A DNA stretch of 64,000 nucleotides. It comes from Cristatella mucedo. Lineage: Eukaryota; Bryozoa; Phylactolaemata; Cristatellidae. The position numbers and the translations under genes were made by a program. The notes under the pieces are model-generated. The model did no database searches. It had not been told where the DNA came from and saw nothing but the letters and a program-made list of their open reading frames with translations. Shown piece after piece: positions 1-10,018 of this stretch; the stretch's first letter is position 1; every line of letters begins with the position of its first letter. The stretch is from positions 18,317,501 to 18,381,500 of the forward strand of contig WPIO01000001.1 in the NCBI GenBank assembly GCA_009760855.2, given 5' to 3'.

Positions 1-30
1 TCTGTTAAATCAGCTAGCATTTGTATTTGG
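1..30 (+). repeat. SINE-A 3' end fragment
   Basis: The first bases carry the TGTTAAATCAGCTAGC segment that closes the SINE-A copies at 37812-37985 and 42554-42729. The element probably extends beyond the left edge. Confidence 0.45.
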
Positions 31-933
31 ATTCAATAAGCCGCTAAAAAGTGTTAATATGGAAAGTGGTTTGGTATTGGTTATCAACACCTCTCCAAAA
101 GATGGCTATCGTTTAGTTTTCTAGTATTTTTTGGCGCCGTTAGCCGTTAGCTCAGCGCCCTGGGCGCAGTGCCTAGCTCGCCGGAAGTGGAAGAGCCGCT
201 GAAGGAATACGATCCGGCTAATGGTAACAATGACAGACACCCTCTCATTCAAACTTCCGCTCGAAACTTGAATAGTGGCCTGCCATAATCGATGCGGTCC
301 ATTGTTTGCCACAACCGTGAAGACAGAGGGGGCTCTGCCGACAAACAGCACAGTGTACGTGACGCAGAGCGCCAGCGCCGTAGGGCGCTCGATGCCGCCC
401 GCTGGCCGAGCCAGAGGTTCTGGCTTTAGTAAATAAAGAGCCGAAGTGCCGCAGCCTTTGCACCATTCTCCTGGCCCTTCACTGCCGACCAACATAACAG
501 TGCATCCACTTCGAAATGGTGTCAGCAAGGAGAATAAAAGCAAGATGAAAATAGGCCGAAACCTTCGAAAAAGAGCACGAATTCCGCTCAGCTTTACTCC
601 TGCTTTACACCAGTGATTTTTCTTGTTTTCCTGTGCGCCTTGCTTGCTTACCTGTTCGCTTGGCATGCTTACCTGTGCACGTTTCATTCCACGGTACTCA
701 CCAGGAGTCCTGCCAACCAGCGGCCCTGATCAACTTCTTATGTGCTTCTGCATGCTCGTCTAAGCAGGATACTTTTACTTTTACGTGTCACTCATTCTCG
801 GTAATTGCTTCTCTTGCAGTGAGTTGTAAAGCGCCAGCATTATCATTAAGATAATTTTTAGCACCGTAAGAGAACTGTAACTCTATTCATTCGGAATGGA
901 TCTGAGTAAAAAAAGAATCGACCTATATATTTG

Positions 934-937
<4 letters not shown>
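31..937. other. No supported gene; one long unrecognised minus-strand frame
   Basis: A 188-codon open frame runs on the minus strand from 687 to 121. I recognise no domain in it. It has no clear splice partners and could be chance or a decayed mobile element. At about 801-895 there are short pieces resembling the L2/SINE-B 3' tail (TGTAAAGCGCC, then AGAGAACTGTAACTCTATTCA). Confidence 0.4.

Positions 938-1003
<66 letters not shown>
938..1003. repeat. (TA)n microsatellite
   Basis: About 66 bp of uninterrupted alternating T and A. Confidence 0.95.
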
Positions 1004-1006
<3 letters not shown>

Positions 1007-1127
1007 GCATCCATTTTGGGTATCGAATATTCGGAAGTAGTAACGCCGTGTAGCTTTAAGTGGGCATGAGACTCATTCTTTCGGGTGAAAACAGAAAAGT
1101 TTCACCTGATAAACAAAAAATAAATAA

Positions 1128-1268
1128 TTCCTTTGCATAGCGCCCCAAGAGAACTTAAACTCTATTCAGGCGCTTCACATATGCTACGTGGGGCTCGAGC
1201 TCACGACCTCGGCCAGACCTTGGTCCCCGGGGCGAGCACCCTAACCGCTGGGCCAACTCAGCGGCTGT
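1128..1268 (-). mobile_element. SINE-B copy, tRNA-derived
   Basis: Read on the minus strand, the head has a box A-like TTGGCCCAGCGGTTAGG and a box B-like GTCGTGAGCTCGAGCCC. The tail is an AGCGCC...GGGGCGCT hairpin shared with the L2-A LINE. Other copies lie at 43668, 49568, 54727, 56800 and 60078. It is a non-autonomous retroposon with no coding capacity. Confidence 0.75.
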
Positions 1269-1620
1269 CTTGCTGCATTGCTAGCTTCGCGGTCTTTTCT
1301 AGTTCATCCCGATCCACTTGCGTCGCGTATGGCTTCTTGCACACCTGTCGGCAAGGAGCGCAAATGTGCAGCGTAAATGTGCAGCGTGGCAATAGTCAGG
1401 AACCCGTCCAGGGACCAGAATCGAAAAGGAAGGACTGCTAAACATAGTTAAGGGACTACCCCTTGATAGAATGACCGATGCGTAGTCCGTCGCGATAGGC
1501 CCGCTCCGCACGACACTTCGGAGCTGTGGCGAGAATTTAGCGAGGGTCACAGCCTCCCCGCCCCCTCCCTTCGCTCGGCGGCTACAACCAAACAACCTGC
1601 TACGATTCGCACATGCGAAT

Positions 1621-1649
1621 CGCGCTCTGACGTCAGACGTCAGAGCGCG
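1621..1649. repeat. Perfect 13-bp palindrome containing a CRE-like site
   Basis: The arms CGCGCTCTGACGT (1621-1633) and ACGTCAGAGCGCG (1637-1649) are exact reverse complements around a 3-nt spacer. TGACGTCA, the full consensus for CREB/ATF factors, lies at 1628-1635. Function is not shown. Confidence 0.8.
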
Positions 1650-1813
1650 CTGGTCAGAGTCTCTACGACTCGAACCCGCTTCTCGCTCCCTCGAGCCAGT
1701 GTATAGGATGTCGGCATTAAAATGGCGTGCAAAATCATCGGCGATTGAGACGTCGGTACAAAGTCGATCCGCTGTCTGGCGACGACGATCTGTGTAGGCG
1801 AGCGCGACCTCTC

Positions 1814-1890
1814 AGCGAGGAGCAGCAAGATAACATCTCGCTGCTCCTCGCTGGCGCAGCGCTACGACTAGCCCACGAGGCGCTGCGCCA
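1814..1890. repeat. Two adjacent perfect inverted repeats
   Basis: AGCGAGGAGCAGC (1814-1826) pairs with GCTGCTCCTCGCT (1840-1852). Next to it, TGGCGCAGCGC (1852-1862) pairs with GCGCTGCGCCA (1880-1890). Both could form stable GC-rich hairpins in RNA or extruded DNA. Confidence 0.8.
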
Positions 1891-1956
1891 GCGCCGCTTT
1901 AGGAATGCGTCGGTCCGTCGGTCCGTTCGTCCGCCCGGTTCCCATCCCGTCGACAT

Positions 1957-2078
1957 TAATAATAATAATAATAATATTGCACTTGATAAAGCGCCCTCAG
2001 AGAACTTAATCTCTTTCTAGGCGCTTTACATTTGCTGCAAAGTGATACGCAATAGAATAGTAAGTAAAATGATTTGAA
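1957..2078 (-). mobile_element. L2-A LINE 3' end, heavily 5'-truncated
   Basis: On the plus strand it begins with (AAT)n, then ATTGCACTTGATAAAGCGCC, the reverse complement of the conserved L2-A tail, and ends inside the 3' UTR. No coding part remains. Confidence 0.8.
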
Positions 2079-2745
2079 CATTTTCGATGAACATTTTCGC
2101 CGGCAGTCTCGCGGGTCCACTAGGACTCTGCAGCGGGCCACGAGTCTGCCGGCCTCGCAGTACGACGACGACGAGAACGGCAACGCCGCCGTCGCGGCGG
2201 CGGCTGCGGCGGCGGCTCGTAAAAAGACGGCCTCGCAGCGGGCTTGGCCTATTTCTTGGCCGCGGCGAATTCGCCGCGGGCGAGCGCATCGAATCCGCGC
2301 CCACTTCCCGGCGCGTCTCCTCCACGAGGGCTCTAGCGCGGGTACGCGGGCGGCCCACGTCCTAGCAGCGGGGAGACAAATTTACGAGCAAATGCTGGTA
2401 GCGGGACGTTGCTGCTGCCCAGAGCCCACCGCCTCTCGGGGAACCCGCCTAGACCCCACTAGCTCGCCAGCCGCCGCCCTCGTTCGGCTTACGCATTTTT
2501 AATTGTTTTTCAATTCAATTCATTTTCAATTCCCCGACGAATCGAGCGCGAGCCAGGTAGGCGGCCGGCGCCCCAGCGAGCTCCTTCGAGGACCAGATGA
2601 GGGGTACGGGGGGGGGGCCACCGTGCCACACAGGTGACCGCGGCGGCGGCGGCGGGGCTGAGGGCCAACCCGGTCGGGCAGCGAGCGGCGCAGCAGCAGC
2701 AGCGAAGCTCCCCGGCGTCTCTGACGCAGCGGCGCGGACGCTCAC

Positions 2746-3000
2746 CTTGAGCAGAGCTGCACGCTGCTTGCCGGCGTCGCCGCCGCCGCCGCTGCCGCTG
2801 CCGCCGAGGTCGCCGTTGCTGGCCTGCAGCGCAGTAGACGATCGCACACTAGCCACCTCTCGCCGACCGGCGGGGACCGCGCGCCGCCGGCAGCGGACGC
2901 GGCCCGCGCACATTGCCGCCGCTAAGCCGCGCGCGCGCGCGCGCCCCTGGCGACGCGCTCTCGCAGCAGAACTCACGCCGTCGCCGCTGGGGGCGTCCAT
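2746..3000 (-). CDS. Candidate 5' coding exon(s) of a gene leaving the left edge
   Basis: An ATG at 3000-2998 in strong context (G at -3 and +4) opens MDAPSGDG and meets a consensus donor GTGAGT at 2976. A CTGCAG acceptor at 2825-2824 then opens a phase-0 exon (2823-2746) coding for a Gly/Ser-rich stretch, ending DAGKQRAALLK at a GTGAGC donor. The 151-bp gap between them is also open in frame, so a single unspliced exon is an equal alternative. I do not recognise the protein. Later exons would lie below 2500 or outside the window. This is inference from splice motifs in a GC-rich island and could be chance. Confidence 0.3.
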
Positions 3001-3265
3001 CGCTGCCCTTCGCCTTCGCGTTATCGGATTAGAGAGGCCGGTCTTTCGGCGCCACCCGCTTCCCGCGGACGTCGAGTAGCCACCAGCCTCTCCGGTCGAG
3101 AGCTGCCAGAGTCAGTAAACTGGCGTTGCCGCGGACGACTGGCAGCACGCTCGGCCCCTGCCAGCGTTTAAACGGAGCGTGAGCGAGACGCTGCTCTGCT
3201 CACTTCACTCGCGCCCCTATGAGCCGCGGGCGCCACGCCCACTCTGAGGCCTAAGCGGCGGAGGC

Positions 3266-3298
3266 GGGGCGGAGCCAGCGGCCTAAGCCGCGCATGCG
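3266..3298. promoter_or_regulatory. GC box and NRF1-like site
   Basis: GGGGCGG (Sp1-type) lies at 3266-3272 and GCGCATGCG (9 of the 10 bases of the NRF1 core) at 3290-3298. They lie about 270-300 bp upstream of the candidate minus-strand start at 3000. Such sites occur often by chance in CpG islands. Confidence 0.35.
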
Positions 3299-3619
3299 AG
3301 AGCCTCGGGCGAGCTGAGCGCGCGTCGCCGCCGTCTGGCGCCGTCTGGCGCTCGCTCGGTCCCGAGCGTCCGTCGCTCGAGCAACACTGCATCCTTGCCG
3401 CAGGCAGCCACGCCCATTCATGCTCGACTGCTACCCGGTAGACTAACTACCCTACCTTCGCTAGCACGCCATCGCCGAAGCCGCGAAACACTCGAGCGTA
3501 CAAGCGGTAGCGGTAGCGGTAGCAGTAGCAGAGCAAGCCCTGACGGTGCTAGCACAGAGCAAGCCCCAACTGTAGTTCGCACCGGCACTATTAAATGCGC
3601 CCAAATTACAACAGTAGCC

Positions 3620-3621
<2 letters not shown>

Positions 3622-3679
<58 letters not shown>

Positions 3680-4036
3680 CAGAGAGCGAGAGAGAGAGAG
3701 AGAGAGGGACAGAGAGCGAGAGAGAGAGAGAGAGAGAGAGAAAGAGGGACAGAGATGGAGAGAGAGAGAGAGACAGAGAGAGGGACAGAGTTGGAGAGGG
3801 AGAGAGAGAGAGAGATGGAGAGAGAGAGATGGAGAGAGAGAGATGGAGAGAGAGAGATGGAGAGAGAGGGAGAAAGAGGGACAGAGATGGAGAGAGAGAG
3901 AGAGAGACAGAGATAGAGAGAGTGAGAGAGAGATGGAGTGATGAAGAGAGAGAGAGAGAGAGAAAGAGGGATAGAGTGATGAAGAGGGAGAGAGAAAGAG
4001 GGAGGGAGGGAAAAAGAGGGGGAGAGAGAAGAGAGA
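3622..4036. repeat. Compound (GA)n microsatellite
   Basis: About 415 bp of nearly pure purine on the plus strand. GA runs are broken by GGACAGAGA and GATGGAGA units, suggesting higher-order duplication. It creates long artefactual Arg/Glu and Ser/Leu frames. Confidence 0.95.
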
Positions 4037-4505
4037 CTTTCACTCAGTTGCGGGCCAGCCTCCGATTAGCGATGCAATCCGCCGCACGGCCCGTTCGTAA
4101 GTTAATCAATATTTATATCGACGCCACATTATCGTATATTAGCTGCGACTCTTGCGCAAGGTGGCTGGCTTTACGGCACACTAAAACGTCGAACGCACTG
4201 AGGTTTTGCCAGCCATCGATACTGCTACCGCGAATTACCCAAATGAACTGCAAGCGCCAGCTATACAGCCCCGCCGCCGCCGAATCACGTCGGCGCATTC
4301 ACACATCCGGCCGCGCTCCGGAGGACGCCCCTACCCCTCGCTCAGCAGCCGTCGCTAGCCTACAGCGACGGTCGTCTTCGAAAGCGGCGAGCGTAGGAGC
4401 AAGTGAGATGCACCCGCTTTAATTGGAAGCCTATCACTCCGTCCGCTTCGCGCTCACTGCGGGCCATGGCTACCTGCAGCCAAATGTCTGCCCGGCGAGC
4501 CACCA

Positions 4506-4600
4506 ACCGGAACGGGTCGGCACCGACCGGACCGGGTCGGCACCAACCGGACCGGGTCGGTACAGACCGGACCGGGTCGGCACCGACAGGACCGTACCGA
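4506..4600. repeat. 20-bp minisatellite, about 4.5 units
   Basis: Unit ACCGGACCGGGTCGGCACCG, repeated with a few substitutions inside the CpG-rich block. Confidence 0.85.
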
Positions 4601-4711
4601 GTTGAAAGCAACAATAGATTCGCTAGCGTGTCAGTTCCTATTCTCTGGCTAGAGAGTGGAGAACTGCTAAACTAAAGTTCGCTGTCCCAAAAAGAATCGC
4701 TAAATATAGAT

Positions 4712-4880
4712 CTTGGCCCAACGGTAATGCACTCAGACTTTACGACCTCGGTCGTGAGTTCGATTTCTGCAACAGGCAATTCTCGGTTGCCCTCCGCCAG
4801 CGGTAAAGAGAGCTTTTTAAGACCCGGGCTTTGAAGGCGACCACTTCAAGCGCTCTCTAACTTAAGTAGCCGGCCGGATA
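4712..4880 (+). mobile_element. Degraded SINE-A copy
   Basis: It has a box A-like TTGGCCCAACGG, the CGACCTCGGTCGTGAGTTCGATTTCTGC box B segment, and a decayed version of the following GGCAATC...GGTAAAGAGAGCTTTT body. Confidence 0.45.
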
Positions 4881-6355
4881 GCTCTGGATAGCCTCGGCAG
4901 CAGCGGCAGCAGCAGCGGAAACAGAGAGGACTGCGGCTTTGATTAGCTATCGTCGCGGCTTCGTGCGCTCAGCGGATGCGACAGTCAGCCGACGTTTGCA
5001 AAGGCGTGCTCTTCCGCTTTCCGGCTTTCACGTGCAAGCAAGCGCGAGCGTTACCTCGAGCGAGCGAGTGCTAGAGGCGCCCCGGAGACGCAGCCAGTCC
5101 CTCGCTGTCACCGCCGCGGCCGCAGCCGGAAGTCTGTGACTTTCGTGCCTTCCAGCCTCCCCGCACCCTCCGGCATCGACCGAAGTAATCAGGGCCGCGA
5201 GCGTCGCATTACCTCAGCTCTTCCTTCGTCCGTCGATGAGGCCGCCGCGAGGGGTTTTATCCGCGCGGGAAACAAAAGCGTAATCAGCGCGCCGGACGGC
5301 GTCTGCCTGGCCGTATCGACGCTCCAAAGGCCACCGAACGCGCGACACAGCACCGAAGACTAAGCCAGCGCCGCGGACGTAAGAACGCCCGAGCCGCGGC
5401 AGAATCGAGCGAGCAGCCGTCGCCACGCCCCCTCCCTCGCAGTGGCGTCCTCTAGCGGACCATCACTTGGCGTCCGCAGGCCGCTCTCAGCCTCGCTTCC
5501 ACGCTCCCGCGCGCGCGCGCCGTAGCTGCTGCTCGGGGCGCTACGCAGGATGTGGGTCGCATCCTCGTCCTGATTCCGAGTCGGGCGGAAGGGGCCGCCG
5601 CCGCCGCGATCTAGCGGGACGCGAGCGCTGTCTCTCGGACCTGGCATTCGATGCCGGCGACCGCCGGCAGCGGCTCTTCATTCGGGCGCGCGCGTGGGCG
5701 CGGCTGGCCACGACGGCAGGAAACCACCGCCGGGCAGGGACTAAACGGACGCCCGGCGCGCGCGAGCGGCGCGACCGCTCGAAGATAAATCTCGCCCGGG
5801 GGGGGCGGGGGGGCGGCAAAGAAAGAGCACCGCGCGCGCGCGCTCGGAAAGGCGGAGACGTGCACTCATTCTTTTTGTCTCCGTCTCGTTTTTAGGTCAC
5901 ACGGGCGCACTAGTTACTAGTGTAAAGCGAGCGCCGACCCTCCTCCCGGGGCGGGGGGCGGGAGAAGCCGCCTTTAAACGTCTGGCGTCAGGGCGCTGCC
6001 GCAGCTAGCGCCGCAGGCCGAAGAGATGGAATTCGAGATGCGCTCCAGCCGCGCCCGCGGCTGGAAGAGCACCGACGCTGCTAGTTCGGCTGCGTCTAAT
6101 AGTAAACGGCGAAACACGATTGCGCCTTGCATAAGAGCGGAACGACGACAGCGAGACGAGGTCGGAGTAAACGCCGTCCTCGGCGTCGCAGGCGGGCCGC
6201 GGCGCGGCCTAAGTTAGATGGCTGACCGACGCGCGTACTCATCTCCAAAGCACGAGAGGTCCGCAGGTCCGGATGTTCGCACACTCGTTCGCAGCGACAG
6301 CCTCGACTGCATTCAGCCGCTGCAGCCTCTGCTGTGGCCTTTACCCCTGCCGCCC

Positions 6356-6470
6356 CTTCACTTCCGACCCCTGCCTCCGCTGCCGCAGCCTAGACCGCTG
6401 CCACCGCTGCAGCCGCTGCTCCTGCTTTCGCTACTGCAGCAGCAGCAGCAGCCGCCGCCGCCGGGTACGA
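6356..6470. repeat. CTG/CAG and CCG triplet-rich tract
   Basis: Imperfect CTGCCGCTGC triplets lead into (CAG)n and (CCG)n at about 6433-6462. No coding role is supported. Confidence 0.6.
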
Positions 6471-6549
6471 CGATTACCGACAGAACCGCCGGAAAGACCA
6501 GCCGACTCCGAAATGGCAACCAAAATAAGAGAATGAAAGGCAATATTGA

Positions 6550-8119
6550 AGGTGCCCATTTCTGATTACATAGATGCTGTAAATATTAGCTTTGACGAAT
6601 GCTACAAACAGGGTTTGGCAATTTCAGCGTACGGACAGAACTAGGCCGCAAACACAGCACTCCTAATGGCGCTAGTCTTAGCCGACGCGAAATGAATATT
6701 GGCGACGTCTGCACCGCTGTATCACGGGTAGTGACTTGTGGGTGCAGCACCGACGGACGCCGGTATGCCAACTGTACCAGGAACACGGTGGTGACGAAAG
6801 GCGTCCATAGCAGAGCGCCCGTTCCTTGATATGAAAAATCCATATCCATAATGTAGAGAAGTCTATTGACTGCAATGGAGGGTTAAAGGCAATCAACAAC
6901 GGCCATGGCATACACCAACGGCTCCGTCGCCTAGATCTCAACTCATCTCAAATGCCAAGGCAGATGGAACTCCGGAAGCGAAACCGACAGCCGGCATCTG
7001 CTTTTCTGCGGCATTACTCGTAGGTTATCGCATAATCGGTTCCTAGACGTTATAACTTCGGAACCGCTAGTAATGATTATCAGTCATAATCTGGCCGATT
7101 TACCACGCTGCCGCTACGCGGGAGAAAATGTGCAAAACATTACGTGCGTTAGCTTTCGCGCGTTCATTTTCTGTGGGGTGTCATTGATGGATAGTTATAC
7201 CGACGGCTGGAATCAGGAAACAGCATTATTATTCTGATTCTTTTCATTCTAGGAAATATTTCTAATTATATTGTGGAAAACTTGCGTTGACATTTACTAA
7301 TGAATAGGTTGCAAAAGCGAAACTCGCCCACGACCCGAGTCCAGAGCAGACAATCCTTTATTTCCTGCTGCGTGCGGGACGATAGCCACAACGGCTCTTG
7401 TCCAGGTATATAAATGAGGGATATTTATGTGCGTGCGTGCGTGCGTGCGTGCAGATTAACTAGCCTTTACTTTTTCGAACCCTGCCAAGCTCGAGCCATG
7501 CCCATCTCCGAGAACGCCGTCGGGGCTACTCAGCGATGAGGACAGAAAGCAACCATTGTCTTCCGACTTTCCGCATACTGAAAAGTTATTTTTATTGTAA
7601 TATCTTAACCACGAATCAATATACATTGAAGTATGGCTAACGAGAACTTGACCGTTTAGCACGGGGTCACGCCACCCCAATACGCCAAGTATAACCAGTA
7701 TAACCCCTACGACGCTCTGGCTACCGTGGTAATATTTCGTACTGACCAGCACCTGACTCCCGACGTGCATCTCGCCTTAAAAAGTCGTGCGCTCTTGGCT
7801 CGACTCGATTGCTCAAAGTTTGATGTTGCGGTGCTGAGGAACTAGCCAACTACTCGTACCCAAAGCTACCTGCTCTCTGCTTCAGTGAAGCGCGCGGAGC
7901 CAACTGAACACTCGTACTGTGAGCATGCTGAAGTAGTGCATGAATTACTGAGCCACCCTAACCGCGAACTTAGCCGTCCGGCTGCCCTGCGAGCGATACT
8001 GTGCGTGCCCTTCTATCTGTTCAGCTACCCCCACCCCGTGCATGACGGCCATATCACGATCTGAGGCCACGGTGTGGATGGTAGGATTGGCTCAAATGCA
8101 GTTTCGGGCAGTGGATGAG
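6550..8119. other. No gene seen
   Basis: Ordinary A/T-richer sequence with only short open frames. A small (GTGC)n tract lies at about 7430-7452. No recognisable repeat family. Confidence 0.5.
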
Positions 8120-8423
8120 CAAGTGGGCGACAAGGGGGGCATTTTGCCCCCTCACCCCCCTCGACCGTCCTGGACCGCTTCCAATTCCTACGGAGCCCCC
8201 CCCCCCGACTGTCGCCAACGAAAATAATCTATTTTAACTCCACTCGATAAGCCGGCACCGAGTTCGCGTCGAATAAAAACAATGATTCTGCGCTACAATT
8301 TTTTCTTAATTGCTGGTCTAGCCCCGCGCTCATGAAAATCTTACGGGTCTTTCCCGCTACATAAATATATATGTGCAGATCTGGTCCCTGCCTAAACAAA
8401 AACTCTGGCTCGCTCCGTCACTG
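8120..8423 (+). mobile_element. Degraded hAT-type MITE
   Basis: It shares the internal order of the copies at 19017 and 62975: GCATTTTGCCCCCTC, a central CTCGATAAGC...GTCGAATAAA, CTGGTCTAGCCCCGC, and a CTGGCTCGCTCCGTCACTG end. Its termini are worn and no target duplication is visible. Confidence 0.65.
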
Positions 8424-9928
8424 GCTTAAGGATATGCGTTACCATTCCAAGAAGAGACGTGGTGTAATATGTCTCCCGTGCACATCGTGCATGAGAATTT
8501 GACCAAAGAGAGTAGAGTCTCCGGGAAGCAGCGAACTCGCTGCTGCTGCTGCTATCCTTTCTGTGGGAGCGTGCAGTCATTCTAGCCTAGCCTTTCATTG
8601 AGGCATGTGGGCGCGTCCGAAAATTGCACTCAAAATAGCAGGAGTTTAATTAGTCGACGACTCGGCAGTCTCCACACGATCTTGTATATTGAAGAACTCT
8701 CTTCGGAAGGGCTGGGCTGGTTTGACGTCACGAAAACCGGGACGCCAAGGGCCTCGTCGAGCATTCCAGAATATGCAGTGTGCAATGCGTCAAGCGGATG
8801 CAAAGGGAAGAGGTGCAATGTCTTAGGTTGACCGTAAGCCTCTACAAATGAGTAAGCTTTTAAGCCGCCAAAACGCGAAAGGCTTCTCGAGTAGGCAGAT
8901 AAATTACGCGACGTATTTAGTCTTCTAAAATTATGAGCTGAATTACAATTTGAATTAGTACTTTTTTCGCGTTGACCAGTTTCCGGTGTACGACCCTCTG
9001 GAAGATTATCGTGCAGCTATCGATACAACAATATTCCATGATCTTAAATAGATTCCTCACGGACAATTGACTCATCGCGATCAATGCCTCTCACAGCTTC
9101 GAAGCAAGCGTCAGCGCTAGATCGAGCTATCATGCTAATCACAAAGTAACTCGCTAGTAACCTACAGTCGCCTACACTACTCAAGCTAGGTCGTACGGCC
9201 AATCTCTTAATCAGTTCATTTGTAATTCATTGATCGAGATTGAGGAACGAAGCACTTTTTGCGCATGAAGTTGAGGCCACTTTCGTGCCAGCGGCCGCGC
9301 TGGCTCTTCCCTTAGATTCAAGAATAGTACACGATTCGTCTCCCCTGACTTCAAGTAGGCTACTGACTAGTAGGATGCCCACCATCACCGGCAATCTGTT
9401 AAAGTACGAACAGTCGACGTCGGCTCTTCCCACTTGACCTGCCCTAATTGGCAATATCTTAATTGATTCAAGTTGATGAATGAGGGCTTCTGAAGAGGAT
9501 AAAAGGGTTTGGTCTCGATAAAACGAGTGCCGACACTTGAAACACGTGCGGCGGAAACACGTGCTTTTCTTGCATCTAGAAAACAAATTCTATACAATAA
9601 TGCTTAATTCGGCTTGCAGCAATAATCGATGCAAACTCTTGTCATTGAAGATCTCGAGCGTCCACGACTCATCTATTTCAGTAAACACCAGGGATAATCG
9701 CGAACTTTAGAAATCATTGCTGGCCCCAAGTCTATAAGTCGAAGGTCAATCCACTATTGGATAAAGTGGCCCTGGCGGTGCCAGCTCTGTTCAATTCCAG
9801 AAATGTTGACTTTTTTCTGGATAGGCTAATGCAATATCGCCAGCAATGCGATTACGTAGAGCATTTTGAGCTGTCAGCTAACGGGACCTTTTCTGGTATC
9901 GTTGAGAAACTCTGTTCTGTGTACAGAG

Positions 9929-10018
<90 letters not shown>

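Larger units (their letters stand above)
2100..6350. promoter_or_regulatory. CpG-rich island, probable promoter region
   Basis: This block is visibly far richer in G+C and CpG than the rest of the window, with many CGCGCG, GGCGGC and CCGCCG runs and several start codons in good context. Many long open frames here simply reflect scarce A/T-rich stop codons and are not claimed as genes. Such islands usually mark promoters. A minus-strand start at 3000 is the best candidate. A plus-strand start is possible but unsupported: one clean GTAAGT donor lies at 4096-4101. Confidence 0.55.

Noticed and set aside
2074-2502. Ala/Arg-rich frames in the CpG island
   Set aside because: Several frames on both strands are open at once because stop codons are rare in GC-rich sequence; none has a domain.
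3595-4422. Long Arg/Glu and Ser/Leu open frames on both strands
   Set aside because: They are translations of the GA microsatellite.
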